From NCBI GenBank assembly GCA_937890595.1, contig CALADM010000021.1:1-26310 (forward strand): a stretch of 26,310 nt of DNA. Reading direction: 5' to 3'. Source of the stretch: CAJMNU01 sp905214855. Its GTDB lineage: Bacteria; Bacillota; Clostridia; Lachnospirales; Lachnospiraceae. Both the position numbers and the translations under genes were made by a program. The notes under the pieces were generated by a model. That model ran no database searches. It saw only the letters and a list, made by a program, of their open reading frames with translations, and was not told the origin of the DNA. Below are positions 15,158 through 24,101 of the stretch, one piece after another (within the stretch, counting starts at the first letter, position 1; every line of letters begins with the position of its first letter).

Positions 15158-17371
15158 TTATGGAAGTTTCAGGTCATTCTCTAAAAACGCTGGTGCATCT
15201 TTTTCACTGATCTGATACATTCTTCGTGCTGTCATCGCATCTGCACTGCCCAAGGCAACATTATATTTCTGACCATAATCCCATCCATTTAACTCTGTAT
15301 ATTCTGTCAGAACAGCAGCCTCCCTCAATTCCTGAATTTCCGCTTTGTTTGTATAAGAATATACTGCTTCTTCCCTTTCTCTATCAATACTTCTTACAAG
15401 ACCTTCACGTAACACAACATCTTCTGTCTGATCTTGAAACTTTCTGTTTCCCTCTCCATCATATAAAGAAGTACGCACCTCGAACAAGGTATATGGAACT
15501 CCTATTCCATCGTTTCTGTCAAACCCAGTCGCCTCACACAATGCCAACGTGTTCTCAAAAGACTCATAAATTGGATAAGCATTCTGATAATATTCCTCTC
15601 TATACTTATCTATGTATTGAAAATCAGCCACCTCAATCTCTCGATCCAAAATATCCCCAAGCAATTCTTCTCTTGAGCCCATATTCCTTATTGGAACATA
15701 ATACAGTACGCCGATTGGATTTTCTGTCTTTTGCTGTTCCACTGTCAAAGTCACAAAATCTTTCTGATATGCTTCCAAAAATGCTGCTATCTGGTCTGCA
15801 TCTACACGATTCTTCTCTGGCTGTACCTCTTTTCCCAGCTTCACATACATCTCAAAGATTTCTTCTGGCTTTTGTTCCAGTACAGGATATGCTCCCTTTT
15901 TATATTCCAAGGAGTTCTGGATCTCTGCATAAGGGCTTTTCTCGACTGGTATGACGTAACGCCTGCTTACATCTTTTCCGGATTTTAGGCGATATGTTAC
16001 TATACATGAGGTGAATTTCTCAGCAAAATCTCTTCTTTCCGCATCATTAAGTTCCATGCACTCAATCCCGCTCTGAGCCAGTTCAAGGACTCTTTGTGTG
16101 TCCGTTAAATACATATGGTCTTTAGCATATTCATACTCTCTGTTCCAATCGATCTTGGTTTTTGTCTCTTTTTCAATCTTCTCATAAACTCCATATTCCA
16201 CCCAATCGATCCCACAATAACTATCAAGATATGAGGATTCTACCTCATCTTCTTTGGGAAGATAGGTATCATATCCCATCCAGTCCTGAGAAAAATTTAA
16301 GAACAACAATGTCGCTGTCACAAAACAGGCTGCCATATGTACTGGATGAGCAAACAACTTTCTAAAATCAAAATGATATAAAATTTCAATCACACTGTGG
16401 GAGATCAGACATCCACACACCAGTCCAAAAAACGCCCATGCCATACTCTCTCTCAAATTGTAGAAAAACAGCATACCATAAAGGGTCATCGGTATGACTA
16501 ACAAAATCTTTATAGGGGTCTTGGATATGGGAAACGCCATTGCCTTTCCGGCTGCCTCCGATGGACGTTTCTGATAGAGAAAGATTCCAATCCCCATCAA
16601 AACGATGGAAATCAAAAACATGCTCATCATATTCCCTATTGGCATTGCCACCTGTCTTCCCATATCTATATTTCCTACTGCTTTTGCATATGCCATGACA
16701 GGGGAAAAATCCATCAGTTTCCATGCCCAGAACGCCTGACCAGCATAAGTCTTAAAGAAACAAGCATGCAGTTCTTCTGCCAAAAGTCCTACTGCAGGAA
16801 TATAAAAATAAAATACCAGAACTCCCAAAATGCCCAGATATAAATTTCCTGTCATCATCATAGCCACCACTGTTGTGCTATATAAAAGCAGGAAATAAAT
16901 CATATGAAATATCCACGCTTTCCCTGTTAATACAATCAATGTAGAAAAACTTACTCCAAAACTTGCTCCGATTGCTGCTGCGCACACCATGGAGAGAAGA
17001 TACGGGATTGCCATGATCCACACGCCATCCCAAAAATTCACCAAAAACAGGACTTCTCTTCTCACAGGGATACTATGATAAAAGTCTACTTTCTTTTTGG
17101 AATGCAGATAGGAAAAACTGGAAATACCAAGAATGACCGCTCCCAGTATGATCACAAACATCCCCCATACGTTTCCAATGGAAAACCAATGTTCTGTTCT
17201 CTCTATAATCTTTTGCTGATACAGTGCTTCTTCCAGATGATATTCTCCGGGTATCAAAGCCACTCTGACCGGAAAAACAAAAAACCAGCTTAAAATAACC
17301 AGAGCAACCGCCCAAAGCCTGCGTCTGATATCTTCACGCATCATTTTAAAAAATAAGCGTCTTGATGTCAT
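15158..17371 (-). CDS. ABC transporter permease, DUF6449-type
   Basis: 737-residue membrane protein. Residues about 1-370 have roughly ten hydrophobic segments typical of ABC-2-like exporters: RLWAVALVILSWFFVFPVRV, NVWGMFVIILGAVILGISSF with the following YLHSKKKVDFYHSIPVRRE motif shared by many Gram-positive ABC permeases, and further helices to about 370. The remaining half is a large soluble, charged domain (KESEK-rich, many Tyr/Glu) matching the extracytoplasmic part of DUF6449-type permeases. GGAGG is 9 bases before the ATG, inside the upstream ATPase gene, and the two genes overlap by 26 bases. With the GntR regulator and ATPase it forms a ytrABCD-like operon, usually linked to cell-envelope stress. 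Substrate unknown. Confidence 0.85.
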   Translation of the reverse strand: MTSRRLFFKMMREDIRRRLWAVALVILSWFFVFPVRVALIPGEYHLEEALYQQKIIERTEHWFSIGNVWGMFVIILGAVILGISSFSYLHSKKKVDFYHSIPVRREVLFLVNFWDGVWIMAIPYLLSMVCAAAIGASFGVSFSTLIVLTGKAWIFHMIYFLLLYSTTVVAMMMTGNLYLGILGVLVFYFYIPAVGLLAEELHACFFKTYAGQAFWAWKLMDFSPVMAYAKAVGNIDMGRQVAMPIGNMMSMFLISIVLMGIGIFLYQKRPSEAAGKAMAFPISKTPIKILLVIPMTLYGMLFFYNLRESMAWAFFGLVCGCLISHSVIEILYHFDFRKLFAHPVHMAACFVTATLLFLNFSQDWMGYDTYLPKEDEVESSYLDSYCGIDWVEYGVYEKIEKETKTKIDWNREYEYAKDHMYLTDTQRVLELAQSGIECMELNDAERRDFAEKFTSCIVTYRLKSGKDVSRRYVIPVEKSPYAEIQNSLEYKKGAYPVLEQKPEEIFEMYVKLGKEVQPEKNRVDADQIAAFLEAYQKDFVTLTVEQQKTENPIGVLYYVPIRNMGSREELLGDILDREIEVADFQYIDKYREEYYQNAYPIYESFENTLALCEATGFDRNDGIGVPYTLFEVRTSLYDGEGNRKFQDQTEDVVLREGLVRSIDREREEAVYSYTNKAEIQELREAAVLTEYTELNGWDYGQKYNVALGSADAMTARRMYQISEKDAPAFLENDLKLP

Positions 17372-18245
17372 ACCCTACTACCTCCGTTTCACTGATAAAA
17401 ATCTCTTCCAGAGACAATGGAATTATCTCAAAGAAAACCGGGTGATATCCGCTCATCAAAGTCTCAATCTCCTGACGGTTTCCCCGAACAGTGATCGTAC
17501 TGAGCCGTCCCCTCTTTTCTATCTTAATCTTGTCTAACACCACTAAATCTTCTGGTTCCATACCCTCTGAAAGTACACATTGGATCTTATGGATGTTTAA
17601 CTTCATATCGTCTAGTTCCTTTGATAGAAGAATACCTCCTTTATGTAATAAACCTACATGATCGCAGATATCTTCCAATTCTCTCAGATTATGGGAAGCG
17701 ATCACCGGAGTCAGATTTCTTTCCTGCATATCTTCTGCAAACAGGCTTTTTACTGCCTGACGCATCACAGGATCTAAACCATCAAATGTTTCATCACACA
17801 AAATATACTCTGTACCGGCTGACAAGGCAAGAAGAATCGAAACCTGCTTCTTCATTCCTTTAGAAAATGTATTGATCTTTCTTCTAAGATCCAATTCAAA
17901 CCCTTTCATTAATTTCTTGAATCTCTCACGATCAAACATTGGATACACATTATCATAAAACTGCATCATTTCTTCTGGTGTGGAATTATGGAAAAAATAG
18001 GCATCATCTGAGATATAAAAGAACTTCTGCTTCGCTGCCACAGATTCAAAAACAGGAATGTCATCCACCAGAATTTTCCCGTGATCTGGCTTTAAAACAC
18101 CAGAAACCATACGCAAAAATGTACTTTTTCCGGCTCCGTTCGTGCCGATCAGACCAAATACATTTCCCTCCCGTATCGTTGCACTAATGTCATCTACTGC
18201 TACAATATCATCAAAACGTTTTGTTACATGAAGCGCCTCTATCAT
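17346..18245 (-). CDS. ABC transporter ATP-binding protein (YtrB-like)
   Basis: 299-residue ATPase. Walker A GTNGAGKS at 34-41, signature FSKGM in INTFSKGMKKQVSIL, Walker B YILCDETFDGLDP, and H-loop VIASHNLRELED. The C-terminal extension of about 80 residues is typical of YtrB/EcsA-type exporters. The start codon overlaps the stop of the GntR gene (ATGA at 18242-18245) with GGAGGAGAAAG upstream; the end overlaps the permease gene. Partner of the DUF6449 permease. Confidence 0.93.
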   Translation of the reverse strand: MIEALHVTKRFDDIVAVDDISATIREGNVFGLIGTNGAGKSTFLRMVSGVLKPDHGKILVDDIPVFESVAAKQKFFYISDDAYFFHNSTPEEMMQFYDNVYPMFDRERFKKLMKGFELDLRRKINTFSKGMKKQVSILLALSAGTEYILCDETFDGLDPVMRQAVKSLFAEDMQERNLTPVIASHNLRELEDICDHVGLLHKGGILLSKELDDMKLNIHKIQCVLSEGMEPEDLVVLDKIKIEKRGRLSTITVRGNRQEIETLMSGYHPVFFEIIPLSLEEIFISETEVVGYDIKTLIF

Positions 18246-18637
18246 TCTTTCTCCTCCTTGCTCGCCTTTCTGCCATATTCGCGGAATGCTGCCCGAACAA
18301 GATTTAAAAGTTCCTCTTCAGAAAATCCGGCATATACTCCATCCTGAACATATGAAAAGGCTCTCTGAAATAATTCCTGTTCTTTGATTCGTCTCACTCC
18401 ATCTCTTTCTGCCACAAAACTTCCTTTTCCCTTGACGGAATAAATAAATCCTTGCCGCTCCAGTTCTGCATAAGCCCGCTGTATCGTATTGGGATTGATC
18501 GACAGGTCCACCGCCAGACTTCTCACGGATGGAAGTTGTTCATTCTCTTTCCAAATTTCATGAGCGATGGCTTCTTTCAAACGGTCTGTAAGTTGTTCAT
18601 AGATGGGGCGTCTGTCTTTATAATCCAATATAAACAT
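18242..18637 (-). CDS. GntR-family transcriptional regulator (YtrA subfamily)
   Basis: 131 residues: N-terminal winged helix (about 10-75) with PIYEQLTDRLKEAIAHE, LPSVRSLAVDLSINPNTIQR and YAELERQGFIYSVKGKGSFV, followed by the short two-helix C-terminal domain of the YtrA subfamily instead of a ligand-binding domain. First gene of the operon, translationally coupled to the ATPase. AAGGAG lies 8 bases before the ATG. It probably represses its own operon through the palindrome at 18744-18770. Confidence 0.92.
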   Translation of the reverse strand: MFILDYKDRRPIYEQLTDRLKEAIAHEIWKENEQLPSVRSLAVDLSINPNTIQRAYAELERQGFIYSVKGKGSFVAERDGVRRIKEQELFQRAFSYVQDGVYAGFSEEELLNLVRAAFREYGRKASKEEKE

Positions 18638-18743
18638 ATCGCTCTGCTCCTTTCCTTCTCACACTTCTTCTACATCAAGCCTTCTATTCTGACTGCTATG
18701 ATTATGTATACTATAGCACTGCAGCATCTGCGTTAACTATATC

Positions 18744-18770
18744 AACTGTATTAATAGTGTTAATACAGTT
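18744..18770. promoter_or_regulatory. Palindromic operator upstream of the ytr-like operon
   Basis: Perfect 11-bp inverted repeat AACTGTATTAA / TTAATACAGTT with spacer TAGTG, about 107 bases upstream of the GntR start. Size and location fit a YtrA-type dimer site. The nearby TATAGT and TAGTAT on the minus strand (about 18710-18716) could be the -10, giving an operator at or just upstream of the -35. Confidence 0.72.
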
Positions 18771-18835
18771 ATATCACATAATTTTCCAAAAAGCAAGCAT
18801 ATGATTCTTAAAATCAAAGATCACTTCAAAAACAC

Positions 18836-18894
18836 AAAAAGTCTCGATGCTAACTGACACAATCTCTTTGTGCCAGCTGCGATCAAGACTTTTT
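18836..18894. terminator. Bidirectional terminator
   Basis: Stem AAAAAGTCT/AGACTTTTT (18836-18844 with 18886-18894) continues after one mismatch with GAT/ATC, and an inner CACAA/TTGTG stem. It has T-runs on both strands. It lies 47 bases past the stop of the D,D-carboxypeptidase gene and separates it from the ytr-like operon. Confidence 0.82.
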
Positions 18895-18940
18895 CTATCC
18901 ATCCTATGCCATTCTTAGTTTCTGTTCTTAGTTTTCACTC

Positions 18941-20473
18941 TTACATCTGATCTTCGTCATAACTATCATCGTCATCATAACTGTCATTGTCATCTTCTAA
19001 TGAAAGACTTTTTCTAGTCTGATATCCCATCCGTTCACTCAACATACGTTCAAATTCAGCCTCTGAACATCCAGTTTCTTCCAAGACTCTTCTTCTTCTT
19101 GCCTTTCTTTTTTCCTGTCTCAGTCTCTCTTCCTCTTTTTTCTTGTGATAGAAGAAAATAGCAATACCCACCACAGCTATTGCAGCAAATGCCAGAAGGA
19201 TCCCTGCCACGATCTTTCCAAATGCACCCACAGAGATCGGTTTATTCTCTTCTTCATCCTTCGTATTCAAATCATCTTGCGCCGGATCTGTCTGTACGAT
19301 TTCCTCACCATTTCCTGCTGACGGATCCGTCACAGAAGCCTGCCTGCTGCTATACACATATGCATTTCCAATTTTTCTGTCATTATATGTATATTCTAAT
19401 ATAGCCACTGCTCCATCAGGATGTGCATCCGGAAGTTCCTGTATTACTGTCCGCTGTGCATCAGAAAACTGTGCCTCATTTGGAACTGTGATCACCGCTT
19501 CACTGTCAATAGAAAGTTCTGATGGCTGATAGGTTTCACTTCCAATCTCAACTGGTTCTTCTGTCTGGAGCCATGTTTCATTTTGGGAAATGTTCAGATT
19601 TTTAAAACGATCAAATCCAAACTCCATGAGAGTTTTTGTATCTTTATAGTGTGTCCATGCAGTACTTTTTAGTGTAACTGTAATCTGTTCCCGTTCTTCT
19701 CTTTTTGCATATGTCACCAACGTCTGACCTGCAATAGAAGTAAAACCTGTTTTTCCGCATATTGCATCTGGATAATAATTTTCATCATTTTCCAGAAGCA
19801 TCTTATGTTCCATTTCAACGGTTGCTCCATTTGGATTATTCTTTGTTGGTGTCAATTTATGCTTGAGTGTGGAACTGATCTCCAATAGTTTTTTATTTGA
19901 GTATGCTGCTCTGGCAATCAGCGCCATGTCATACGCTGTAGTGAGCTGTGTCTCATCATTTAATCCCGATGGATTTGCAAAATGACTCTCTGTACACCCC
20001 AATTCTTTCACTTTCTGATTCATCAAATCCACAAAAGATTCCCTGTCTCCTGCCACATACTCTGCAAGAGCATTTGCCGCCTGATTGGATGACTGTAATA
20101 GCAGAAGATAGAGACAGTCTTCCACTGAAAGCTGATCCCCTTCTTCTATATTCTTTTTATTTCCGCTTCCTGACTCTACATTATAGACAGCATCATGGGA
20201 AAACGTCACCATATCCCCCATCTTAGACTCGTCCACTTGCTCTAATACAACCAATGCCGTCAAAATTTTAGTAATACTTGCAGGTGCTTTCTGCATATGT
20301 ATATTTTGTGCAAACAAAACTGCTCCGGAATTCATATCCATCACAATACCTGCTTCTGACTCCACTCCAGTATCAGATGGCCAGTCTGGTTTTGCAAATG
20401 CTGTCATATTAGATCCAGAAATCGCTAACATTGCACTTAAAAGAAAACTCACTATTTTTTTTGTATATCTCAT
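18941..20473 (-). CDS. D-alanyl-D-alanine carboxypeptidase (low-molecular-weight PBP, DacF-like)
   Basis: Peptidoglycan-trimming serine enzyme outside the cell membrane, 510 residues. Signal peptide (about 1-27, ending AFA), then the S11 peptidase domain with the three active-site motifs: S66-x-x-K69 (SITK), S128-S129-N130, and K240-T241-G242. A PBP5-like C-terminal beta domain follows to about 385, then a single membrane helix (GKIVAGILLAFAAIAVVGIA), a very basic stretch rich in Lys/Arg/Glu, and a cytoplasmic tail ending in Asp/Ser/Tyr repeats (DDNDSYDDDDSYDEDQ). The C-terminal membrane helix plus charged tail is usual for Lachnospiraceae homologues, unlike the amphipathic anchor of E. coli PBP5. 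Monocistronic by its flanking promoter and terminator. Confidence 0.93.
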   Translation of the reverse strand: MRYTKKIVSFLLSAMLAISGSNMTAFAKPDWPSDTGVESEAGIVMDMNSGAVLFAQNIHMQKAPASITKILTALVVLEQVDESKMGDMVTFSHDAVYNVESGSGNKKNIEEGDQLSVEDCLYLLLLQSSNQAANALAEYVAGDRESFVDLMNQKVKELGCTESHFANPSGLNDETQLTTAYDMALIARAAYSNKKLLEISSTLKHKLTPTKNNPNGATVEMEHKMLLENDENYYPDAICGKTGFTSIAGQTLVTYAKREEREQITVTLKSTAWTHYKDTKTLMEFGFDRFKNLNISQNETWLQTEEPVEIGSETYQPSELSIDSEAVITVPNEAQFSDAQRTVIQELPDAHPDGAVAILEYTYNDRKIGNAYVYSSRQASVTDPSAGNGEEIVQTDPAQDDLNTKDEEENKPISVGAFGKIVAGILLAFAAIAVVGIAIFFYHKKKEEERLRQEKRKARRRRVLEETGCSEAEFERMLSERMGYQTRKSLSLEDDNDSYDDDDSYDEDQM

Positions 20474-20500
20474 ATTTTATAAACTCCCATTATTTATTTT

Positions 20501-20529
20501 ACTTTATACACTTTACCACGTCTCTTCAA
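20501..20529 (-). promoter_or_regulatory. Possible promoter of the D,D-carboxypeptidase gene
   Basis: Minus-strand TTGAAG (20524-20529), 17-base spacer, TAAAGT (20501-20506); an overlapping TATAAA two bases upstream is an alternative -10. Moderate match only. Confidence 0.4.
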
Positions 20530-20639
20530 AAAAATCTATCGTATGGCAAAAAAATTCACAAACTTGTAATATTTATACCCCATCTTCTTCCTTTCTGCAT
20601 ATGAATACATATAGACTATGTGAAAAACAGGAGATTTAT

Positions 20640-22040
20640 ATGACAGAAATCATACTTACCCCTCTGCATTATCTGTATCTGATCGGTGTTTTTGTCATTC
20701 TCACCGTTATGATCTTGAGAAAGGATACACCTGCTGTCTGCATCGCTTTTCTTTTTCTCTTAGGTCTTCTGGGATTGAAAAGTATCTCTGGTGGAATTCA
20801 GGTCATTTTTAATGCCATTTTATATGCCGGAAAAGAATTTATGGAGATTATTGCCACCATAGCCCTTGTCACAGCGCTCTCCCGCTGTCTAAAATCACTG
20901 GGCAGTGACCATGTTCTCATGATGCCATTATCAAAAATCATGAGAACTCCCTCTATGACTTGGTGGACGCTCTGTCTGGTCATGTTCCTTTTTTCTCTTT
21001 TTCTCTGGCCATCCCCTTCTGTAGCTCTTGTCGGAGCGATCGCACTGCCATTTGCTCAAAAAGTCGGATTAGATCCCATGATGGCAGCTATGGCGATCAA
21101 CCTGTGCGGGCATGGTTTTGCATTGAGCTATGACTGTATTATTCAGGGTGCTCCTAAAATTTCTGCAGGTGCAGCAGGAATTTCTACCCATGATATTCTA
21201 TCTAAAGGTCGTCCTTTGTTCTTGCTTATGGGACTTGTCACCATTTTTTTTGCTTTTTTCTTAAATAGACGGGTCATCAAATCCCCCTCTCACCCGTTGA
21301 TCCATTCTAATGAACAAAACTCTGAGCAATCCTGTCCTACGCACTGTCCTTCTTCTAAACCTGTCAAAACAACAGCGCTGTTATTAGCAATCCTCACACC
21401 TATGGCATTCCTTCTTGACATTCTTTTTATGCTGTTTCTTCATCTAAGCGGAGGAGAAGCAACAAGTTTAGTATCAGGAACTGCCCTTCTTCTAGTTTGC
21501 ATTGGTGCGGTATTAAAAAATCCGAAAACAGCTCTCTCTGAAATTACAGAACATGTGACAGAAGGCTTTTTATTTTCTATCCGGATCTTTGCTCCTGTTA
21601 TGGTCATTGGCGCTTTTTTCTTTCTTGGAGGAGAAGGGATCTCTTCTATTATGGGAGAGGGAATCTCACATGGTATCTTAAACGACTGGGCACTCTGGTT
21701 AGCACAAAATCTTCCTCTGTCTCCCTATATGGCAGTACTGATCCAGATGCTTGTCGGTGGTCTTACAGGACTTGATGGCTCCGGATTTTCTGGTCTTCCT
21801 CTCACAGGTTCTCTTGCCCAGACATTTGGCACGGCTGTCGGTGTCTCTGTCCCTCTCTTAGCTGCCCTTGGACAGATTTCTGCTATTTTTGTCGGCGGCG
21901 GAACTATCGTTCCCTGGGGACTGATTCCTGTCGCTGCCATCTGCAATGTAGATCCTTTAGAACTTGCCCGCAAAAATCTGCTCCCTGTATTGCTTGGCTT
22001 TATAACTATCTTTTTCCTTGCCTGCTTCATGTGTTCCTAG
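20640..22040 (+). CDS. Multi-spanning transporter, ion-transporter (carboxylate/antiporter) type
   Basis: 466 residues from the chosen ATG, with about eleven to twelve hydrophobic segments. Repeated half-domain features are seen: helix-breaking loops such as LWPSPSVALVGAIALPFAQK and INLCGHGFALSYDCIIQGAP in the first half, and GGLTGLDGSGFSGLPLTGSL and FVGGGTIVPWGLIPVAAICN in the second. These Gly/Pro/Ser-rich re-entrant loops resemble the IT superfamily (DcuC, NhaC and citrate types). Substrate cannot be told from sequence. The frame extends 13 codons upstream, but AGGAG 6 bases before 20640 and the hydrophobic start support this ATG. The asparagine synthetase homologue follows 86 bases later on the same strand, probably co-transcribed, so an amino or dicarboxylic acid is a reasonable guess. 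Confidence 0.72.
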   Translation: MTEIILTPLHYLYLIGVFVILTVMILRKDTPAVCIAFLFLLGLLGLKSISGGIQVIFNAILYAGKEFMEIIATIALVTALSRCLKSLGSDHVLMMPLSKIMRTPSMTWWTLCLVMFLFSLFLWPSPSVALVGAIALPFAQKVGLDPMMAAMAINLCGHGFALSYDCIIQGAPKISAGAAGISTHDILSKGRPLFLLMGLVTIFFAFFLNRRVIKSPSHPLIHSNEQNSEQSCPTHCPSSKPVKTTALLLAILTPMAFLLDILFMLFLHLSGGEATSLVSGTALLLVCIGAVLKNPKTALSEITEHVTEGFLFSIRIFAPVMVIGAFFFLGGEGISSIMGEGISHGILNDWALWLAQNLPLSPYMAVLIQMLVGGLTGLDGSGFSGLPLTGSLAQTFGTAVGVSVPLLAALGQISAIFVGGGTIVPWGLIPVAAICNVDPLELARKNLLPVLLGFITIFFLACFMCS

Positions 22041-22126
22041 GCATAGCCTTAGATCACACCATTTTATTCTGCTTTTCAACCATGAAGTTCTATCAAATTT
22101 ATCCTATATAGAAAGGAATATCTCAT

Positions 22127-23977
22127 ATGTCTGCAATTTCTGGATTTTTTAACCCTCAAAGAAATTTTATGGAACAAGAAGAACATTCTTTGACTCTCTT
22201 ACAAAAAATGAATCGGACACTCTCCCACCGTGGTCCTGATGATGACGGAAGTTTTCTTAGTTCTTCTATTGGTCTTGCTTATTCTGGTCTGATTTTATCA
22301 AAAAAACAGGCAGGGCAACAACCAGTATACCGTCAGCGAGGTAATTTTACCTCTGCTCTTGTCCTAGACGGAGAAATTTATAATAGAAACGCATTAGTCC
22401 AATACCTTTCACAAAATCATTGTTTTACTGGTTCTGAAAGTGATGCGGATCTTCTTTTAACTGGACTTTTGGAATATGGAACTGACTTTTTACAACAGGT
22501 AAATGGGGTCTTTGCTATTGCGTGGTATCAAGAAAAAGAACAGTCTCTCACTCTCATACGGGACAGAATGGGCGTAAAACCATTATTTTATACCATCATA
22601 AACGATACCCTTGTCTTTGCATCTGAACTCAAAGGACTTTTTTGTTTTCCTGGTATTCATGCGCAGGTAGATAAAGACGGCTTAAACGAAATTTTCTCTG
22701 TAGGACCTGCTAAAACTCCAGGCTGTGGTGTCTACAAAAATATCCATGAAGTCCTCCCATCCCACTTTATCATAAAAACAAAACGGGATCTCTCACAAAT
22801 TTCCTATTGGACTCTCACTTCACATCCCCACACAGATTCCTTTCAGCAAACAAAAGACCATGTCCTTTTTCTATTAGAAGACGCTGTACACAACCAGCTG
22901 CAAGCAGATGTTCCTGTCTGTTCCTTTCTCTCTGGAGGAATTGATTCCAGTCTCATTTCTTCTCTCTGCTCCAGAGAGCTCAAAAAACAAAATCGCCAAT
23001 TGATTACGTTTTCCTTTGATTTTAAAGACAACTCCACTAATTTTAAGGCAAACGCTTTCCAGCCCTCTTTAGATCGCCCCTTTGTGGACATTATGGTACG
23101 TTACCTAAATTCTGATCATCATTTTTTGGAATGTGACTCTTCTTCACAGGCACATGGTCTCACCACTTCCGTTCAAGCTCATGATCTTCCTTCTATGGCA
23201 GATGTGGATTCCTCTCTCTTATATTTCTGTTCTCAGGTCAGCCCCATTTCCAAAGCAGCCATGACCGGAGAGTGTGCAGATGAAGTATTTGGAGGTTATC
23301 CGTGGTTTCATAAAAAAGAACTTCTTCATGCTCAAACATTTCCCTGGTCCATGTCAATAGAAGCACGCCAAGTTCTCCTCTCTGAGTCTTTTATCAAGGA
23401 GCTGCAAATGGAGCAATATAGCACCAAACGCTATAACGAAACGCTTTCTCATATTCCTTTCCATCCAGATGACACCCCAAAGCAGCGCCTCTTACGCAAA
23501 ATATCTTATCTAAACCTAAGTTGGTTTATGCAGACACTCCTTCGGCGTATGGACCGCACCTCCGCTCATTCTGGTATGACAGCACATGCTCCTTTTGCAG
23601 ACTATCGGTTAGTACAATATCTCTGGAATATCCCTTGGGAAATGAAAGCACACAATGGCATCATCAAAGGGCTTCTTAGAGAGTCTGCACAGTCTCTGCT
23701 TCCAGAAGAAATTCTTTGGAGAAAAAAATCTCCCTATCCTAAGACATATGACACTTGTTATGAATCCTTGCTGCAGGAACGTTTTTATGACATCCTGCAT
23801 ACCCAGAGTTCTCCTATCCTTCCTTTTATTGATATCAAAAAAACAGAACAATTTCTCTCAAGTCCTTCGGATTATGGAAAACCTTGGTATGGACAGCTTA
23901 TGGCTGCTCCTCAAATGCTTGCCTATCTGATTCAGGTGAATGAATGGATGAAACAGTACCATATTGAACTGATCTAA
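22127..23977 (+). CDS. Asparagine synthetase homologue with degenerate glutaminase site
   Basis: 616 residues. The N-terminal class II amidotransferase domain (about 1-200) and C-terminal ATP-PPase synthetase domain (about 235-600) are both present. The synthetase half looks functional: SGGIDSS PP-loop at 269-275, ECADEVFGGYPWF, RMDRTSAHSGMTAHAPFADY and ILWRKKSPYPKTY. The glutaminase site does not: residue 2 is Ser instead of Cys (codon TCT), residue 3 Ala instead of Gly, G54 replaces the glutamine-binding Arg, and D81 replaces the Asn of NGE; E83 and D106 remain. AAGGA 8 bases upstream fixes the start, so the Cys is truly absent. It may use free ammonia, or amidate or condense another substrate as beta-lactam-synthetase and lasso-cyclase relatives do. 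Intact asnB is at 1182-2762. Confidence 0.88.
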   Translation: MSAISGFFNPQRNFMEQEEHSLTLLQKMNRTLSHRGPDDDGSFLSSSIGLAYSGLILSKKQAGQQPVYRQRGNFTSALVLDGEIYNRNALVQYLSQNHCFTGSESDADLLLTGLLEYGTDFLQQVNGVFAIAWYQEKEQSLTLIRDRMGVKPLFYTIINDTLVFASELKGLFCFPGIHAQVDKDGLNEIFSVGPAKTPGCGVYKNIHEVLPSHFIIKTKRDLSQISYWTLTSHPHTDSFQQTKDHVLFLLEDAVHNQLQADVPVCSFLSGGIDSSLISSLCSRELKKQNRQLITFSFDFKDNSTNFKANAFQPSLDRPFVDIMVRYLNSDHHFLECDSSSQAHGLTTSVQAHDLPSMADVDSSLLYFCSQVSPISKAAMTGECADEVFGGYPWFHKKELLHAQTFPWSMSIEARQVLLSESFIKELQMEQYSTKRYNETLSHIPFHPDDTPKQRLLRKISYLNLSWFMQTLLRRMDRTSAHSGMTAHAPFADYRLVQYLWNIPWEMKAHNGIIKGLLRESAQSLLPEEILWRKKSPYPKTYDTCYESLLQERFYDILHTQSSPILPFIDIKKTEQFLSSPSDYGKPWYGQLMAAPQMLAYLIQVNEWMKQYHIELI

Positions 23978-23982
23978 CACAG

Positions 23983-24031
23983 AAAGAGGCAAAAATGGAT
24001 AACTGATTGGTTATCATTTCTGCCTCTTTTT
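23983..24031 (+). terminator. Terminator of the transporter/asparagine synthetase-like unit
   Basis: Stem AAAGAGGCA/TGCCTCTTT (23983-23991 with 24021-24029), continued by GATAAC/GTTATC inside, then TTTT. Six bases after the stop codon. Confidence 0.9.
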
Positions 24032-24101
24032 ATGAATTTCTATGTTCCATCAAAATTTAATATCTTATCTGTTCCTTTTGAATCCTTACTTTATATTTTT
24101 C

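Noticed and set aside
15226..15954. 242-codon plus-strand open frame inside the permease gene
   Set aside because: Antisense shadow of the permease coding region; His/Leu/Ser/Pro-rich composition typical of complementary-strand frames and no ribosome-binding site.
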